A stretch of 64,000 nt of DNA, taken from the NCBI RefSeq assembly GCF_000772955.1, contig NZ_JPVO01000055.1, positions 62,001-126,000 on the forward strand. The letters are read 5' to 3'. Every line of letters begins with the position of its first letter. Position 1 is the stretch's first letter. Under the pieces are notes generated by a model. That model was not told the DNA's origin. It saw only the letters and a program-made list of their open reading frames with translations, and made no database searches. The translations under genes were made by a program, and so were the position numbers. This document shows, one piece after another, positions 18,151 through 29,457 of the stretch. The DNA is from Ureibacillus sinduriensis BLB-1 = JCM 15800 (GTDB lineage: Bacteria; Bacillota; Bacilli; Bacillales_A; Planococcaceae).

Positions 18151-19818
18151 CTAAACTTCCATAATGATTGGCAAAATCATTGGACGTCGTTTTGTTTTTT
18201 CAAATAAATATGGCCCTAGAACGTCGGTAATTTCATTTTTCATTTCAGTCCATTGTGTAGACTTACCTTGGACCATTTCATTTAAATGACTATTTAACAT
18301 TTTTTGAGCTTCGCTAATTAGTGAACCGGATTCACGCATATAAACAAATCCGCGTGAGATAATATCCGGACCGGCAACAAGTCTTTGTTTTTTCATATCG
18401 ACACTAACAACGACAATGACTAAACCTTCTTCGGATAGAATACGTCGATCGCGTAAAACGATATTTCCGATGTCCCCGATCCCACTTCCGTCAATATATA
18501 CATCTCCAGAAGGGATTTTGCCTGCAACATGGGCTTCGTTCGAGCTTAAAGCAAGCACTTCTCCGTTTTCCATAACAAATGTATTGTTTATTGGAACATC
18601 GCAATCCTCTGCTAGTTTAGTATGCATTTTTAGCATACGGTACTCACCGTGAATCGGCATGAAGAACTTCGGTTTCATTAAACGGAGCATCAGTTTTTGC
18701 TCTTCTTGAGAACCGTGTCCAGAAGTATGGATATTATTTAAAGATCCATGGATAACTTCTGCGCCAGCTCGGAACAATAGGTTGATGATCTTATTGACAC
18801 TCATCTGATTTCCTGGGATAGGTGAAGAAGAGAATACAACCGTATCGCCAGGTTGGATTTGAATCTGTCTATGTGTTCCGTTAGCAATCCTTGATAATGC
18901 TGCCATTGGTTCACCTTGTGAGCCTGTACATAATATCAAAACTTCATTCGCCGGTAAGCGGTTAATCGTTTGCGCATCGACGAATGTTTCTTTTGGTGCC
19001 GTTATATAGCCTAATTCACGTCCGATCGAGATGGCATTATCCATTGATCGTCCGAATACTGCGATTTTTCGCCCGAACTGTGCCGCAGCGTCAGTCACTT
19101 GCTGCAAACGATGGATATTGGAAGCGAATGTAGCAAAAATAATTCGGCCATCCACTTTTCGCAGAATATCGTCAATGCTCTCGCCGACTTTACGCTCAGA
19201 CATTGTAAAGTTCGGCACTTCTGCATTTGTACTGTCGGATAGCAAACACAAGACACCATCGCGGCCGATTTCAGCCATTTTTGTTAAATTTGCAGGTTCA
19301 CCAACCGGTGTGAAATCAAACTTAAAGTCTCCAGTGTGCACAATATTGCCAGGAGGTGTTTTAACAACAATTCCATATGCGTCTGGAATACTGTGAGTCG
19401 TACGGAAGAAGCTAACTGATGTTTTTCTGAATTTGATGACATCATCTTCTTTAATTTCAATAAGCTTTGTTGTACGTAATAACCCGTGCTCGTCCAGCTT
19501 GTTTCGCAATAGTCCCAAAGCAAGCTTGCCGCCATACACCGGAATATTTAATTGGCGCAATAGATAAGGAATTCCGCCAATATGGTCCTCGTGTCCGTGG
19601 GTAATAAATAAACCTTTGATTTTATCGACATTTCGCACTAAATAAGTGTAATCCGGAATGACATAGTCGATTCCTAGTAAATCATCATCCGGAAATTTGA
19701 TTCCAGCGTCAATGACAATAATCTCATCCTGGAATTGTACCGCATATGTGTTTTTTCCGATTTCGCCCAGTCCGCCGAGAGCGAATACCGCTGCCTGATC
19801 ATTTTTTACAAATTTCAT
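18151..19818 (-). CDS. rnjA: Ribonuclease J1
   Basis: This 555-residue metallo-beta-lactamase/beta-CASP RNase has both 5'-3' exonuclease and endonuclease activity and is central to mRNA decay and 16S rRNA maturation. The zinc motif HGHEDH is at residues 74-79, with further histidines in VHTGDFKFD and [11 protein letters not shown]; the beta-CASP insert is in the middle and the C-terminal dimerisation domain ends the protein. Length and sequence match B. subtilis RnjA (YkqC). It is preceded by rpoY with a 6-bp gap, the conserved rpoY-rnjA pair. Confidence 0.97.
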   Translation of the reverse strand: MKFVKNDQAAVFALGGLGEIGKNTYAVQFQDEIIVIDAGIKFPDDDLLGIDYVIPDYTYLVRNVDKIKGLFITHGHEDHIGGIPYLLRQLNIPVYGGKLALGLLRNKLDEHGLLRTTKLIEIKEDDVIKFRKTSVSFFRTTHSIPDAYGIVVKTPPGNIVHTGDFKFDFTPVGEPANLTKMAEIGRDGVLCLLSDSTNAEVPNFTMSERKVGESIDDILRKVDGRIIFATFASNIHRLQQVTDAAAQFGRKIAVFGRSMDNAISIGRELGYITAPKETFVDAQTINRLPANEVLILCTGSQGEPMAALSRIANGTHRQIQIQPGDTVVFSSSPIPGNQMSVNKIINLLFRAGAEVIHGSLNNIHTSGHGSQEEQKLMLRLMKPKFFMPIHGEYRMLKMHTKLAEDCDVPINNTFVMENGEVLALSSNEAHVAGKIPSGDVYIDGSGIGDIGNIVLRDRRILSEEGLVIVVVSVDMKKQRLVAGPDIISRGFVYMRESGSLISEAQKMLNSHLNEMVQGKSTQWTEMKNEITDVLGPYLFEKTKRRPMILPIIMEV

Positions 19819-19824
19819 AATAAT

Positions 19825-20034
19825 CTAGGCATTCTCCAAATGGAAGTTCGGGCTATTTTTTTCATACTCTAAATAATTGCCCTCAAGTAATTGGATATAC
19901 TCAATATTGTAATTACGATCTTTTAGATAGCTGCGCACTTCTCTTTCTGAAGCTGCTTCTAAATAAAGACTCTTAGTATTTTCGCGAACTGGTACTTCTT
20001 GAGCATTTTCTTGGTAATAAACTTTGTAAATCAT
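19825..20034 (-). CDS. rpoY: RNA polymerase epsilon subunit RpoY
   Basis: This 69-residue DUF1447/YkzG protein is the small epsilon subunit found on Firmicute RNA polymerase. It starts [19 protein letters not shown] and has the typical [16 protein letters not shown] and NIEYIQLL segments. RBS AAAGGAGAG precedes ATG 20034. It is directly upstream of rnjA (6-bp gap), an arrangement conserved across Bacillales, so the two are cotranscribed. Confidence 0.95.
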   Translation of the reverse strand: MIYKVYYQENAQEVPVRENTKSLYLEAASEREVRSYLKDRNYNIEYIQLLEGNYLEYEKNSPNFHLENA

Positions 20035-20419
20035 GATTTCTCTCCTTTAATTAACGTACATTTGCGTGCATCGTTTAGATTATTTAAAGTGAACTACTTG
20101 CCATAAAAGAGTAGCGTTACAATTGCATAAAATAAAGATAATAAAAAATGATGGATCAAAAGCTACCGATTTTGCAAAAAGCTTTATCTTCTTTTCAATC
20201 ATTTTTTAAACACGAAAAAACACTTGTACCCATTTTACCATCAATTGGTCAAAGAGTCTTGTTCAACTAATAAGGTAATTTAAAATTTCAAAAACAACCA
20301 TATAAATTGGCGATCTTTTGTATCTTTGGATAGAGTTTGTCTTTTCGATATTGTAAGAAGATAAATGTCAATAATCCAGGGTTGGAGATGCATTTCCTTT
20401 ATATTATCACGCGTCTGTC
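20035..20419. other. Intergenic region upstream of rpoY-rnjA
   Basis: About 385 bp of AT-rich sequence. It holds the rpoY RBS and presumably its promoter on the minus strand. I see no coding frame, no repeat and no riboswitch that I can name. Confidence 0.5.
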
Positions 20420-20454
20420 CTAAAATAAAGAAAAGCCCTCCATTTTGAAGGGCT
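20420..20454 (-). terminator. Terminator of the 23-residue micro-ORF
   Basis: On the minus strand AGCCCT (loop TCAAAATGG) AGGGCT is followed by TTTTCTTTATTTT. The stem starts at the last base of the micro-ORF stop codon. Confidence 0.82.
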
Positions 20455-20525
20455 CAAGCAATTGATTTTTTTCCGAGGATGCCATTTAATCGTTTCAGAA
20501 TTCTCTTTTTGAGTCGCTTTAACAT
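20454..20525 (-). CDS. Micro-ORF: 23-residue highly basic peptide
   Basis: I do not recognise this. The minus-strand frame begins ATG at 20525, preceded by TTAGGAGTGATACGCC (AGGAG, about 9-nt spacing), and encodes 23 residues: MLKRLKKRILKRLNG, then ILGKKSIA, then TGA. It has nine Lys/Arg and no acidic residue, with leucine/isoleucine spaced as in an amphipathic helix. A Rho-independent terminator starts inside the stop codon, giving a compact transcription unit. It could be a small membrane- or nucleic-acid-binding peptide, a leader peptide, or a dual-function small RNA in the manner of SR1. Good RBS plus terminator support expression; function is unknown. Confidence 0.6.
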   Translation of the reverse strand: MLKRLKKRILKRLNGILGKKSIA

Positions 20526-20543
20526 GGCGTATCACTCCTAACT

Positions 20544-20566
20544 TAGAGAATAATGACTTTTCTCTA
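20544..20566. promoter_or_regulatory. Inverted repeat between micro-ORF and ykrA
   Basis: TAGAGAA (9-nt spacer) TTCTCTA, a perfect 7-bp dyad, 18 bp upstream of the micro-ORF start and 50 bp upstream of the divergent ykrA. It could be an operator or a 5'-UTR hairpin. Confidence 0.4.
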
Positions 20567-20616
20567 TGTAAAGTATTTTCCGTTTACATATAAATATGTG
20601 TATAGAGGGGTAAGAA

Positions 20617-21387
20617 ATGACAAGTATAATATTTTTCGATGTTGACGGTACACTGTATAATAGTGAGAAAAAAATTCCCGATTCAGCCAAGAAGGCAATT
20701 GAAGAGGCACGCGGCAATGGATATGAAATAGCGATTGCAACAGGCCGGGCACCTTTCATGATTCAAAGCATACTAGACGAGCTTGAAATCGATACTTATG
20801 TTACATTCAACGGACAGTATGTAGTGTATAAAGGGGAAGTGATATACACCGATAGTGTCCCGAAAGAATACCTAGCTAAAATTATTGATTTTGGGCACGA
20901 GCGAAATCATCCGGTAGTGTTTATTGATGACAAGGAAATGATTGCGTCGATTGAAGGACATTCTTTTATCGAACAGAGTTTAAACACTTTAAAATATCCG
21001 TACCCTATGAGCAACCCTTTATTTTACAGGGACAATGACGTTTATCAAACACTGATATTTATGGAAGAATCAGAAGAACAATTGTATAGGGACACCTTTT
21101 CGGAAGTCAATTTTATAAGATGGCATCCGTATTCATGCGATATTTTGCCTAAGGATGGTTCGAAAGCTAGAGGAATTAAGACGTTATTGGAAAAAATAAA
21201 TATACCCATTGAAAAAACGATTGCATTTGGCGACGGGCTGAATGATATTGAGATGCTTCGAGAAGTTGGCACTTCCGTCGCCATGGGCAATGGGGTGGAG
21301 CAGGCAAAGGAAGTAGCCGACATTATCACGGATCATGTCGATCGCGATGGCGTAGCGAAAGCGATGAAAATCCTTCATATCATTTAG
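20617..21387 (+). CDS. ykrA: HAD-superfamily Cof-type phosphatase (YkrA)
   Basis: This 256-residue haloacid dehalogenase hydrolase of the Cof subfamily has motif I DVDGTLYN (8-15, nucleophile and acid aspartates), a C2-type cap in the middle, and motif IV GDGLNDIEML (about 207-216). Such enzymes dephosphorylate sugar phosphates, FMN or pyridoxal phosphate; the substrate cannot be predicted. RBS AGAGGGGTAAGAA precedes ATG 20617. Gene order between rpoY and def matches B. subtilis ykrA. Confidence 0.9.
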   Translation: MTSIIFFDVDGTLYNSEKKIPDSAKKAIEEARGNGYEIAIATGRAPFMIQSILDELEIDTYVTFNGQYVVYKGEVIYTDSVPKEYLAKIIDFGHERNHPVVFIDDKEMIASIEGHSFIEQSLNTLKYPYPMSNPLFYRDNDVYQTLIFMEESEEQLYRDTFSEVNFIRWHPYSCDILPKDGSKARGIKTLLEKINIPIEKTIAFGDGLNDIEMLREVGTSVAMGNGVEQAKEVADIITDHVDRDGVAKAMKILHII

Positions 21388-21485
21388 ATAGAAGAATTTG
21401 CTCACGTTGATACAATCCTTCTTACTAGTCTATGTAGTATGTTTTAAAATGCTTAGATTATAAATAAAATAATTTGTTAATAATG

Positions 21486-21525
21486 AAAGTGGGCGTCTAA
21501 AAAGCAATTTTTGAGACGCCCACTT
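21486..21525 (+). terminator. Long hairpin after ykrA
   Basis: Stem AAAGTGGGCGTCT/AGACGCCCACTTT, extendable through AAAAA/TTTTT around a 4-nt loop. The downstream T-tract is poor (TTTGCATTTAT), so termination strength is uncertain. Confidence 0.65.
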
Positions 21526-21589
21526 TGCATTTATGGCCAAAATTTCAGGCTCGAAGCGAAAAAGAGCTCATTTCCTAATTCTATTTGAT

Positions 21590-21635
21590 AAAAGAATAAG
21601 GAAAAGGTGTCCAGAAGTAACTCACTGAACACCTT
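21590..21635 (-). terminator. Terminator of def
   Basis: Minus-strand stem AAGGTGT/ACACCTT followed by TTCCTTATTCTTTT, 14 bp past the def stop. Confidence 0.75.
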
Positions 21636-21648
21636 CATATTTATTCAG

Positions 21649-22206
21649 TTATTCTTCGCCCAGTGGGAATGAGTTCGGCACTTGCTCGAATGGGTTATCG
21701 TTGTTGATGTAGTCGTAAAACATGATTCCATTCAGATGATCCAGCTCATGTTGGAAGGCAATGGCCGGGAATCCTTTTAGACGCATTTTCTTTTCTTCCC
21801 CATCCACCGTGAAGAACTTCACCGTAATTCTTGCATAACGTGGGACATACCCCGGGATTGATCGGTCGACGGATAAGCACCCTTCCCCGGAAGGAAGGTA
21901 TGTTCTTTCGACAGAGTGACTAACAATTTTAGGGTTTACGCAAACAAAGCTGATTTTTTCGCCATTTTCATCGTCCAAATGCAGGGCAAACATCCTTTTT
22001 AATGAGTTGACTTGATTGGCTGCCAAACCAACTCCAGGACGCAGACCATATTTTTCGGATAGTTCAGGATCCTGGCTGTTGATCAAATACTCCAGCATGT
22101 CACTGGCTAGTTTTTTATCTTCTTCAGTTAGAGGGAACTTCACTTCCTGTGCTTTTGTTCTTAAAGTAGGGTGGCCTTCACGTATAATATCTTCCATTAA
22201 AATCAT
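21649..22206 (-). CDS. def: Peptide deformylase
   Basis: This enzyme removes the formyl group from the N-terminal methionine of new proteins. At 185 residues it is a type II (Gram-positive) deformylase. Motif 1 GVGLAANQV (58-66), motif 2 EGCLS with metal ligand Cys110, and motif 3 HELDH with His153, Glu154 and His157 are intact. ATG 22206 (MILMEDII) was chosen over 22224 because AAAGGAAG precedes it. It corresponds to B. subtilis defB/ykrB, upstream of and divergent from pdhA. Confidence 0.96.
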   Translation of the reverse strand: MILMEDIIREGHPTLRTKAQEVKFPLTEEDKKLASDMLEYLINSQDPELSEKYGLRPGVGLAANQVNSLKRMFALHLDDENGEKISFVCVNPKIVSHSVERTYLPSGEGCLSVDRSIPGYVPRYARITVKFFTVDGEEKKMRLKGFPAIAFQHELDHLNGIMFYDYINNDNPFEQVPNSFPLGEE

Positions 22207-22521
22207 AAATAAACTTCCTTTCAAAAAACTATGTATTTAAAGTATAGTAGTAAACTTTGCTTCTCGCCAAGTATTCTTTGGGCAAAGCTTGGATGCTCTT
22301 AACGAAAGAACCTTATTTTTTCTACTTTCCAAAATAGCACATGTTGCTTTTTTTTGCTTAGGAAAAGTTTAGGTATAAAAGTATATGTGAATACAAATAA
22401 AAACGATTCTCATGGGGGAAATTATTTGAGGAAACTAATAACTATATGAGTTGGTAATTTCTGTTGTAATACAGTTTTGTTATTAATATATAACAGTGGT
22501 GTTTAAAAGGGGAAGGGATTA
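22207..22521. other. Intergenic region between def and the pdh leader
   Basis: Divergent regulatory region. It contains the promoter at 22464-22492 and the small dyad CTGTTGTAATACAG around its -35. I see no coding frame apart from the leader ORF that follows. Confidence 0.5.
22464..22492 (+). promoter_or_regulatory. Candidate promoter for the pdh operon leader
   Basis: -35 TTGTAA (22464-22469), 17-bp spacer, -10 TATATA (22487-22492). The -35 overlaps the dyad CTGT-N6-ACAG. It lies 30 nt before the 29-codon leader ORF and about 165 nt before pdhA. Confidence 0.5.
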
Positions 22522-23770
<1,249 letters not shown>

Positions 23771-23773
23771 CCT

Positions 23774-24751
23774 ATGGCACAAATGACAATGATTCAAGCG
23801 ATTACGGATGCACTCCGATGTGAACTAAGAGATGATGAAAATGTTCTAGTGTTCGGTGAAGATGTAGGTGTAAACGGTGGGGTTTTCCGTGCTACAGAAG
23901 GTCTTCAAAAAGAATTCGGTGTAGATCGAGTATTTGATACACCACTTGCCGAGTCTGGAATCGGTGGATTGGCAGTAGGTTTATCTCTGACTGGTTACCG
24001 TTCAGTTCCAGAAATTCAATTCTTCGGATTCGTCTACGAAGTAATGGACTCAATCAGTGGCCAGCTGGCTCGTTACCGCTACCGTACGGGTAATACTTTC
24101 AATATGCCAGTGACGATTCGCTCACCATTCGGCGGAGGCGTCCATACACCTGAAATGCACTCTGACAGCCTTGAAGGGCTAATGGCTCAACAACCAGGCT
24201 TGAAAGTAGTCATTCCTTCTACACCTTATGACGCAAAAGGATTGTTAATTTCATCAATCCGAGACAACGATCCGGTTATTTTCTTGGAGCACTTGAAATT
24301 ATATCGTTCTGTAAAAGAAGAAGTACCTGAGGAGTCATATACAATCCCCCTTGGTAAAGCGGATGTTAAACGAGAAGGAAAGGATTTATCAATCTTTGCT
24401 TATGGTTTGATGGTCCACGAAAGCTTAAAAGCAGCACAGGAGCTTGAAAAAGAAGGATACTCAGTGGAAGTGGTGGATTTACGTACGGTTCAACCATTGG
24501 ACATCGAAACAATTATTGCATCCGTCGAAAAAACCAACCGCGCGATCGTAGTGCAAGAAGCTCAAAAACAAGCTGGTATTGCAGCAAACGTTGTAGCAGA
24601 AATAACGGAACGTGCAATTCTAAGCTTGGAGGCGCCAGTTCTGCGAGTAGCAGCGCCGGATACAATCTATCCATTCCCGCAAGCTGAAAATATTTGGTTG
24701 CCAAACTATAAAGATATATTAGAAACTGCGAAAAAAGTTTTAACATTCTAA
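23774..24751 (+). CDS. pdhB: Pyruvate dehydrogenase E1 beta subunit
   Basis: This 325-residue partner of PdhA has a pyrimidine-binding N-terminal half ([15 protein letters not shown] near 28; AEIQFFGF-like region near 80) and a C-terminal transketolase domain ([15 protein letters not shown] near 235). The start is ATG 23774, only 3 bp after the pdhA stop, with an AAGGAG RBS inside the end of pdhA. It is essential for E1 and contributes to the E2-binding surface. All landmarks are intact and the length is standard. Confidence 0.97.
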   Translation: MAQMTMIQAITDALRCELRDDENVLVFGEDVGVNGGVFRATEGLQKEFGVDRVFDTPLAESGIGGLAVGLSLTGYRSVPEIQFFGFVYEVMDSISGQLARYRYRTGNTFNMPVTIRSPFGGGVHTPEMHSDSLEGLMAQQPGLKVVIPSTPYDAKGLLISSIRDNDPVIFLEHLKLYRSVKEEVPEESYTIPLGKADVKREGKDLSIFAYGLMVHESLKAAQELEKEGYSVEVVDLRTVQPLDIETIIASVEKTNRAIVVQEAQKQAGIAANVVAEITERAILSLEAPVLRVAAPDTIYPFPQAENIWLPNYKDILETAKKVLTF

Positions 24752-24779
24752 TGATTTGTAACACGAAAGGGTGAAAAAT

Positions 24780-26138
24780 ATGGCGTTTGAATTCCGCATG
24801 CCTGATATTGGAGAAGGTATACATGAAGGTGAAATTGTAAAATGGTTCGTTAAAGCGGGCGATAAAATTCAAGAAGATGATGTACTATGTGAGATTCAAA
24901 ATGATAAAGCTGTCGTAGAAATGCCTTCACCAGTAGAAGGAACTATCCAAGAAATACTTGTTGAAGAAGGTTCTGTAGCGGTTGTAGGGGATGTCATCAT
25001 TCGAATTGATGCACCTGGCTACGAAAATTTACAGTTCAAAGGCGATGATCATCATAAAGAAGAGTCAACTTCTACGACGAGTGAACAAGTTCAAGCTACT
25101 GCCGAAGACGGAAGCGCTGTTGAAAAGGCACCAGTAGAAGGGGATTCTAAGGAAGATCCGGCAGTTGACATCTCAGGAGAATCTACAAGTAATTCACAAC
25201 GCATTATTGCTATGCCATCTGTTCGTAAATATGCGAGATCAAAAGATGTCAATATTCAGCTTGTAAGTGGTTCAGGCAAGAATGGGCGTATCCTGAAAGA
25301 GGATATTGAAAGCTACTTGAATGGGGAAACAACATCTCCTAAAAATGAAACAGCAGCAGCTGAAAGCACTATTGTTGAGAATGCAACAACTGAAGAAACA
25401 GTCAAGCCAACAGCACAAGTGAATCTTGAAGGCGAATTCCCTGAAACTCGCGAGAAAATTTCTCCAATCCGTAAGGCGATCGCCAAAGCAATGGTTCACT
25501 CTAAGCAAACTGCGCCACATGTTACATTAATGGACGAAGTGGATGTATCAGCATTAGTGGCACACCGCAAAAAATTCAAAGATATCGCTTCGGAAAAAGG
25601 AATCAAGTTAACATATTTACCTTATGTAGTAAAGGCTTTGGTTTCTACATTGCGTGAATATCCAGAATTCAACCGTTCGTTTGATGATGCAACGAATGAA
25701 ATTATCCAGAAGCATTACTTCAATATCGGGATTGCAGCAGATACTGAAAAAGGCTTACTAGTACCTGTTGTAAAACATGCTGATCGCAAATCAATATTTA
25801 ATATTTCTGCCGAAATTAATGAATTGGCGACAAAAGCTCGTGAAGGTAAACTTTCACCTAACGAAATGAAAGGCGGTTCATGTTCGATCACGAATATCGG
25901 GTCTGCTGGAGGTCAATGGTTTACACCAGTAATTAATCATCCTGAAGTAGCAATTTTAGGCATTGGAAGAATTTCTGAGAAACCAGTGATAAAAAATGGT
26001 GAAATTGTAGGTGCACCTGTGTTAGCATTATCTTTGAGCTTTGATCATCGAATGATCGACGGAGCCACAGCACAAAATGCTTTAAATCATTTAAAACGTT
26101 TGTTAAGTGACCCGGAACTTTTATTAATGGAGGCGTAA
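24780..26138 (+). CDS. pdhC: Dihydrolipoyl acetyltransferase (E2) of pyruvate dehydrogenase
   Basis: This 452-residue core of the complex has one lipoyl domain (about 1-78, lipoyl-lysine Lys43 in NDKAVVEM), an acidic flexible linker, a peripheral-subunit-binding domain (about 140-176, [13 protein letters not shown]), a second linker, and the catalytic acetyltransferase domain with [11 protein letters not shown] near 425. ATG 24780 was chosen over GTG 24771 because AAGGGTG precedes it and [13 protein letters not shown] is the family start. Having a single lipoyl domain is normal for Bacillales. Confidence 0.97.
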   Translation: MAFEFRMPDIGEGIHEGEIVKWFVKAGDKIQEDDVLCEIQNDKAVVEMPSPVEGTIQEILVEEGSVAVVGDVIIRIDAPGYENLQFKGDDHHKEESTSTTSEQVQATAEDGSAVEKAPVEGDSKEDPAVDISGESTSNSQRIIAMPSVRKYARSKDVNIQLVSGSGKNGRILKEDIESYLNGETTSPKNETAAAESTIVENATTEETVKPTAQVNLEGEFPETREKISPIRKAIAKAMVHSKQTAPHVTLMDEVDVSALVAHRKKFKDIASEKGIKLTYLPYVVKALVSTLREYPEFNRSFDDATNEIIQKHYFNIGIAADTEKGLLVPVVKHADRKSIFNISAEINELATKAREGKLSPNEMKGGSCSITNIGSAGGQWFTPVINHPEVAILGIGRISEKPVIKNGEIVGAPVLALSLSFDHRMIDGATAQNALNHLKRLLSDPELLLMEA

Positions 26139-26142
26139 AACA

Positions 26143-27555
26143 ATGGTAGTAGGAGATTTCGCAATCGAAATTGACACTTTAGTAGTAGGGGCTGGACCTG
26201 GTGGTTATGTTGCGGCAATTCGCGCGGCTCAAACTGGTCAAAAAGTTACAATCGTAGAAAAAGATGTAGTAGGTGGCGTTTGCCTTAACGTAGGATGTAT
26301 TCCTTCAAAAGCGTTAATTTCAGTTGGTCACCGTTTTGAACAAGCACAACACTCGGAAGATATGGGTGTATTCGCTTCTGAAGTGAAACTTGATTTTGAA
26401 AAAGTTCAGAACTTCAAAAACAGTGTAGTTAATAAATTAACTGGCGGTGTTGAAGGTCTTTTAAAAGGCAATAAAGTAGAAATCGTTAAAGGGGAAGCAT
26501 ACTTCAGTGATGCAAATACAGTGCGTATCATCAATGGAGATTCCGCTCAAACATATACATTCAAAAATGCAATTTTAGCAACTGGTTCTCGTCCTGTTGA
26601 AATTCCAACTTTCAAATATACAGACCGTGTACTAAATTCTACAGGTGCTCTTAACTTAAAAGAATTACCAAAAAAATTAGTAGTAATCGGTGGAGGCTAT
26701 ATTGGTACGGAATTAGGATCTGCTTTTGCAAACTTCGGAACTGAAGTAACAATCGTTGAAGGCGGAAAAGATATCTTGGCTGGCTTCGAAAAACAAATGA
26801 CGGCAATCGTGAAAAAAGGTCTTAAGAAAAAAGGCGTTACGATTGAAGTGAATGCATCTGCAAAAGGTGTAGAAGAAAACGAAAACGGTGTAATCGTTAC
26901 TTATGAAGTTGGCGGGGAAGAGAAAAAAGTTGAAGCTGATTACGTATTAGTAACTGTAGGTCGCCGTCCAAATACGGATGAAATCGGCTTAGAGCAAATC
27001 GGTATCGAATTTGCTGAACGTGGTTTAATCAAAGTTGATAAACAATGCCGCACAAACATTCCTAACATTTATGCAATTGGTGATATCGTTGATGGTCCAC
27101 AACTTGCTCACAAAGCTTCTTACGAAGGTAAAGTTGCTGCAGAAGCAATCGCTGGTGAAAAATCAGTTGTTGACTACTTAGCAATCCCAGCTGTATGCTT
27201 CACAGATCCAGAAATGGCTACTGTCGGCTATAGTGAAGAATCAGCAAAAGCTGAAGGCTTAGAAGTGAACGTTGCAAAATTCCCATTTGCAGCTAACGGT
27301 CGTGCATTAGCATTAAACCAAACTGAAGGTTTCGTTAAATTAGTTGCACGTAAAGAAGACGGTTTACTTGTAGGTGCTCAAATCATTGGTGCTGGTGCTT
27401 CCGATATGATTTCCGAGCTTTGCTTAGCAATCGAAGGCGGTATGACTGCTGAAGACGTTGCGCTTACAATTCACCCTCACCCAACATTAGGTGAAATTAC
27501 GATGGAAACTGCTGAAGTATTACTTGGCAACCCAATTCATATTATTTCAAAATAA
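26143..27555 (+). CDS. pdhD: Dihydrolipoamide dehydrogenase (E3)
   Basis: This 470-residue FAD/NAD disulfide reductase re-oxidises the E2 lipoyl group. FAD-binding motif GAGPGGY (17-23), redox pair Cys47/Cys52 in [18 protein letters not shown] motif [10 protein letters not shown] (about 182-191) and the C-terminal active-site HPHPT are present. GGAGGCGTAAAACA precedes ATG 26143, 4 bp after pdhC. A strong terminator follows, so the operon ends here and the next genes are separately transcribed. Confidence 0.97.
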   Translation: MVVGDFAIEIDTLVVGAGPGGYVAAIRAAQTGQKVTIVEKDVVGGVCLNVGCIPSKALISVGHRFEQAQHSEDMGVFASEVKLDFEKVQNFKNSVVNKLTGGVEGLLKGNKVEIVKGEAYFSDANTVRIINGDSAQTYTFKNAILATGSRPVEIPTFKYTDRVLNSTGALNLKELPKKLVVIGGGYIGTELGSAFANFGTEVTIVEGGKDILAGFEKQMTAIVKKGLKKKGVTIEVNASAKGVEENENGVIVTYEVGGEEKKVEADYVLVTVGRRPNTDEIGLEQIGIEFAERGLIKVDKQCRTNIPNIYAIGDIVDGPQLAHKASYEGKVAAEAIAGEKSVVDYLAIPAVCFTDPEMATVGYSEESAKAEGLEVNVAKFPFAANGRALALNQTEGFVKLVARKEDGLLVGAQIIGAGASDMISELCLAIEGGMTAEDVALTIHPHPTLGEITMETAEVLLGNPIHIISK

Positions 27556-27566
27556 TCATTGAGTCT

Positions 27567-27611
27567 AAACGCATTATGCTACAATTTTTGTAGCACAATG
27601 CGTTTTTTTTA
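27567..27611 (+). terminator. Terminator of the pdh operon
   Basis: Stem AACGCATT...AATGCGTT enclosing GCTACAA/TTGTAGC, followed by eight T residues. Confidence 0.93.
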
Positions 27612-27825
27612 TTAGGAAGGGAAACTGCTAAATTTGGCTGTAGGACTTTATCTTTACATGCACGGAATAATCATGTCAGTAGTTGCCAGTCAAAATGCTT
27701 TTTAAAAGTTAGTAAGCTGATTTATATCTTTGTTCTTTTAAAAATTAATTTTCAAAGCTATAAAATATTTGGAAAATTCTTTATAATAGTGTTACTAGTA
27801 TTTACATTTACATTCGGGGGAATAA

Positions 27826-29457
27826 ATGAAGTTACATTCCATGCAGTCAAAAATATTTTTATATAATATTATAATTATTTTTTTAATCTCAGTAGCGATT
27901 GGAATTTCTTTTTATCTCACATTATCCAATGCTATCAAAGAAGAGATAGGAGCAAAGGCACTTCAAATAGCGAAGACTACCGCCATTCGGGATGATGTAA
28001 TAGAGGGTTTCTACTCGAAAAATCCTTCTGATATATTACAGCCCATCGCTGAGGAAATTCGAGAGGAAACAGGTGCTGAATATGTCGTAATCGGTAATCG
28101 AAATGGCATACGTTATTCACATCCAGTGGAAAGTCGGATTGGAGAGAAAATGGTAGGAAACGATAATGAAGGAGTATTTGAGAATGGGTTATCATACATA
28201 TCGGAAGCGACGGGGACCCTTGGGCCGGCCGTAAGGGGAAAGACGCCTGTATTTGGCGATGAAGGTCAAATAATTGGTGTGGTATCGGTAGGGTATTTAA
28301 AAAAAGACATGAGCGATATTTTCTCTAAATATATAGATAATATCGTTTGGATAATTGCGCTTTTTATTATCGTGGGTTTGACATTTGCTTCTCTTTTATC
28401 AACGAGGATAAAAAAAGATTTACTAGATTATGAGCCGACCGAGATAGCGGAACTTTTGAAAAGACAAAACGCGCTAATTGAATCAGTTCGCGAGGGAATT
28501 ATTATGGTCAATGAGGAGGGATTAATTACTGTCTTGAACTCGGCCGCATACAAGATGTTATCAAATGGGGAAAATATTCAGCTTGTAGGAAAACATATTC
28601 GCAACGTTTTACCGAATACCCAAATGGACCAAATCCTATCAACGGGAGAAAAACATCTCGACCGCCATATGGAGATAAATGGCAATAAAGTATTGGTGAA
28701 TCGAATCCCTATATTAAATGGGGACAGGGTAGTAGGTGTTGTCTCAAGTTTTCGCCTGCAATCTGAAATTGATCGACTGGCAATGGAACTATCGCAAGTG
28801 AAAAAATATACGGAAGCTCTAAGGGCTCAAACACATGAATATAACAATTTCTTATATACGATATCTGGACTTATCTATCTGCAAAACTATGAGGAAGCTC
28901 TTGAGTTAATCCATAGTGAACGGGAAGCACAAGGGAATTTGATTCACTTTATTTCAGATCGGTTGCAGGATCCGTTCATAAGCGGAATATTAATTGGTTT
29001 TTTCAATCGAGCCAAAGAGTTGAAAGTGCAACTTATTATTGATGAAGATAGTAGATTGGAATCTTTGCCCAAACACATCCAAAAGCATCTATTTGTCTCG
29101 ATAGTGGGGAATTTAGTGACAAATGCATTTGAAGCGGTAGAACATTTGCCGGAAGAAGAAAGACTTGTTCGCATACTAATACTGGATAATGGAAAAGAGC
29201 TATTGATAGAAGTGGAAGATAGTGGGAAAGGAATTGATCATAAAGTTAAAGATTTACTTTTTGAACAAAGGATTTCAACAAAAGGGGCACATAATGGTCA
29301 ACATGGCTTTGGTCTAATGAAAGTCAAAGTGAACCTCCGTGAATTGGGAGGAGAAATATATATGGAGGATGGCGATCTTGGGGGAGCGCTATTCATTGTT
29401 GTCGTACACAAGGGGGAAAATGAACGTGAAGGACAAAATAGAGGTGTTAATTGTTGA
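27826..29457 (+). CDS. CitA/DcuS-type sensor histidine kinase
   Basis: This 543-residue membrane kinase has helix 1 at about 12-33, an extracytoplasmic PAS/Cache-like sensor domain (about 35-170), helix 2 at about 172-192, a cytoplasmic PAS domain (about 212-312), a Spo0B-like dimerisation helix with phospho-acceptor His337 in RAQTHEYNNFLY, and a C-terminal ATPase domain (DSGKGI, HGFGL). This is the architecture of CitA/DcuS/CitS/DctS, which sense C4- or tricarboxylates outside the cell. The ligand cannot be read, but the downstream tctCBA genes point to a carboxylate. A TATAAT (27782) lies 44 nt upstream. Its end overlaps the response regulator by 38 nt. Confidence 0.93.
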   Translation: MKLHSMQSKIFLYNIIIIFLISVAIGISFYLTLSNAIKEEIGAKALQIAKTTAIRDDVIEGFYSKNPSDILQPIAEEIREETGAEYVVIGNRNGIRYSHPVESRIGEKMVGNDNEGVFENGLSYISEATGTLGPAVRGKTPVFGDEGQIIGVVSVGYLKKDMSDIFSKYIDNIVWIIALFIIVGLTFASLLSTRIKKDLLDYEPTEIAELLKRQNALIESVREGIIMVNEEGLITVLNSAAYKMLSNGENIQLVGKHIRNVLPNTQMDQILSTGEKHLDRHMEINGNKVLVNRIPILNGDRVVGVVSSFRLQSEIDRLAMELSQVKKYTEALRAQTHEYNNFLYTISGLIYLQNYEEALELIHSEREAQGNLIHFISDRLQDPFISGILIGFFNRAKELKVQLIIDEDSRLESLPKHIQKHLFVSIVGNLVTNAFEAVEHLPEEERLVRILILDNGKELLIEVEDSGKGIDHKVKDLLFEQRISTKGAHNGQHGFGLMKVKVNLRELGGEIYMEDGDLGGALFIVVVHKGENEREGQNRGVNC

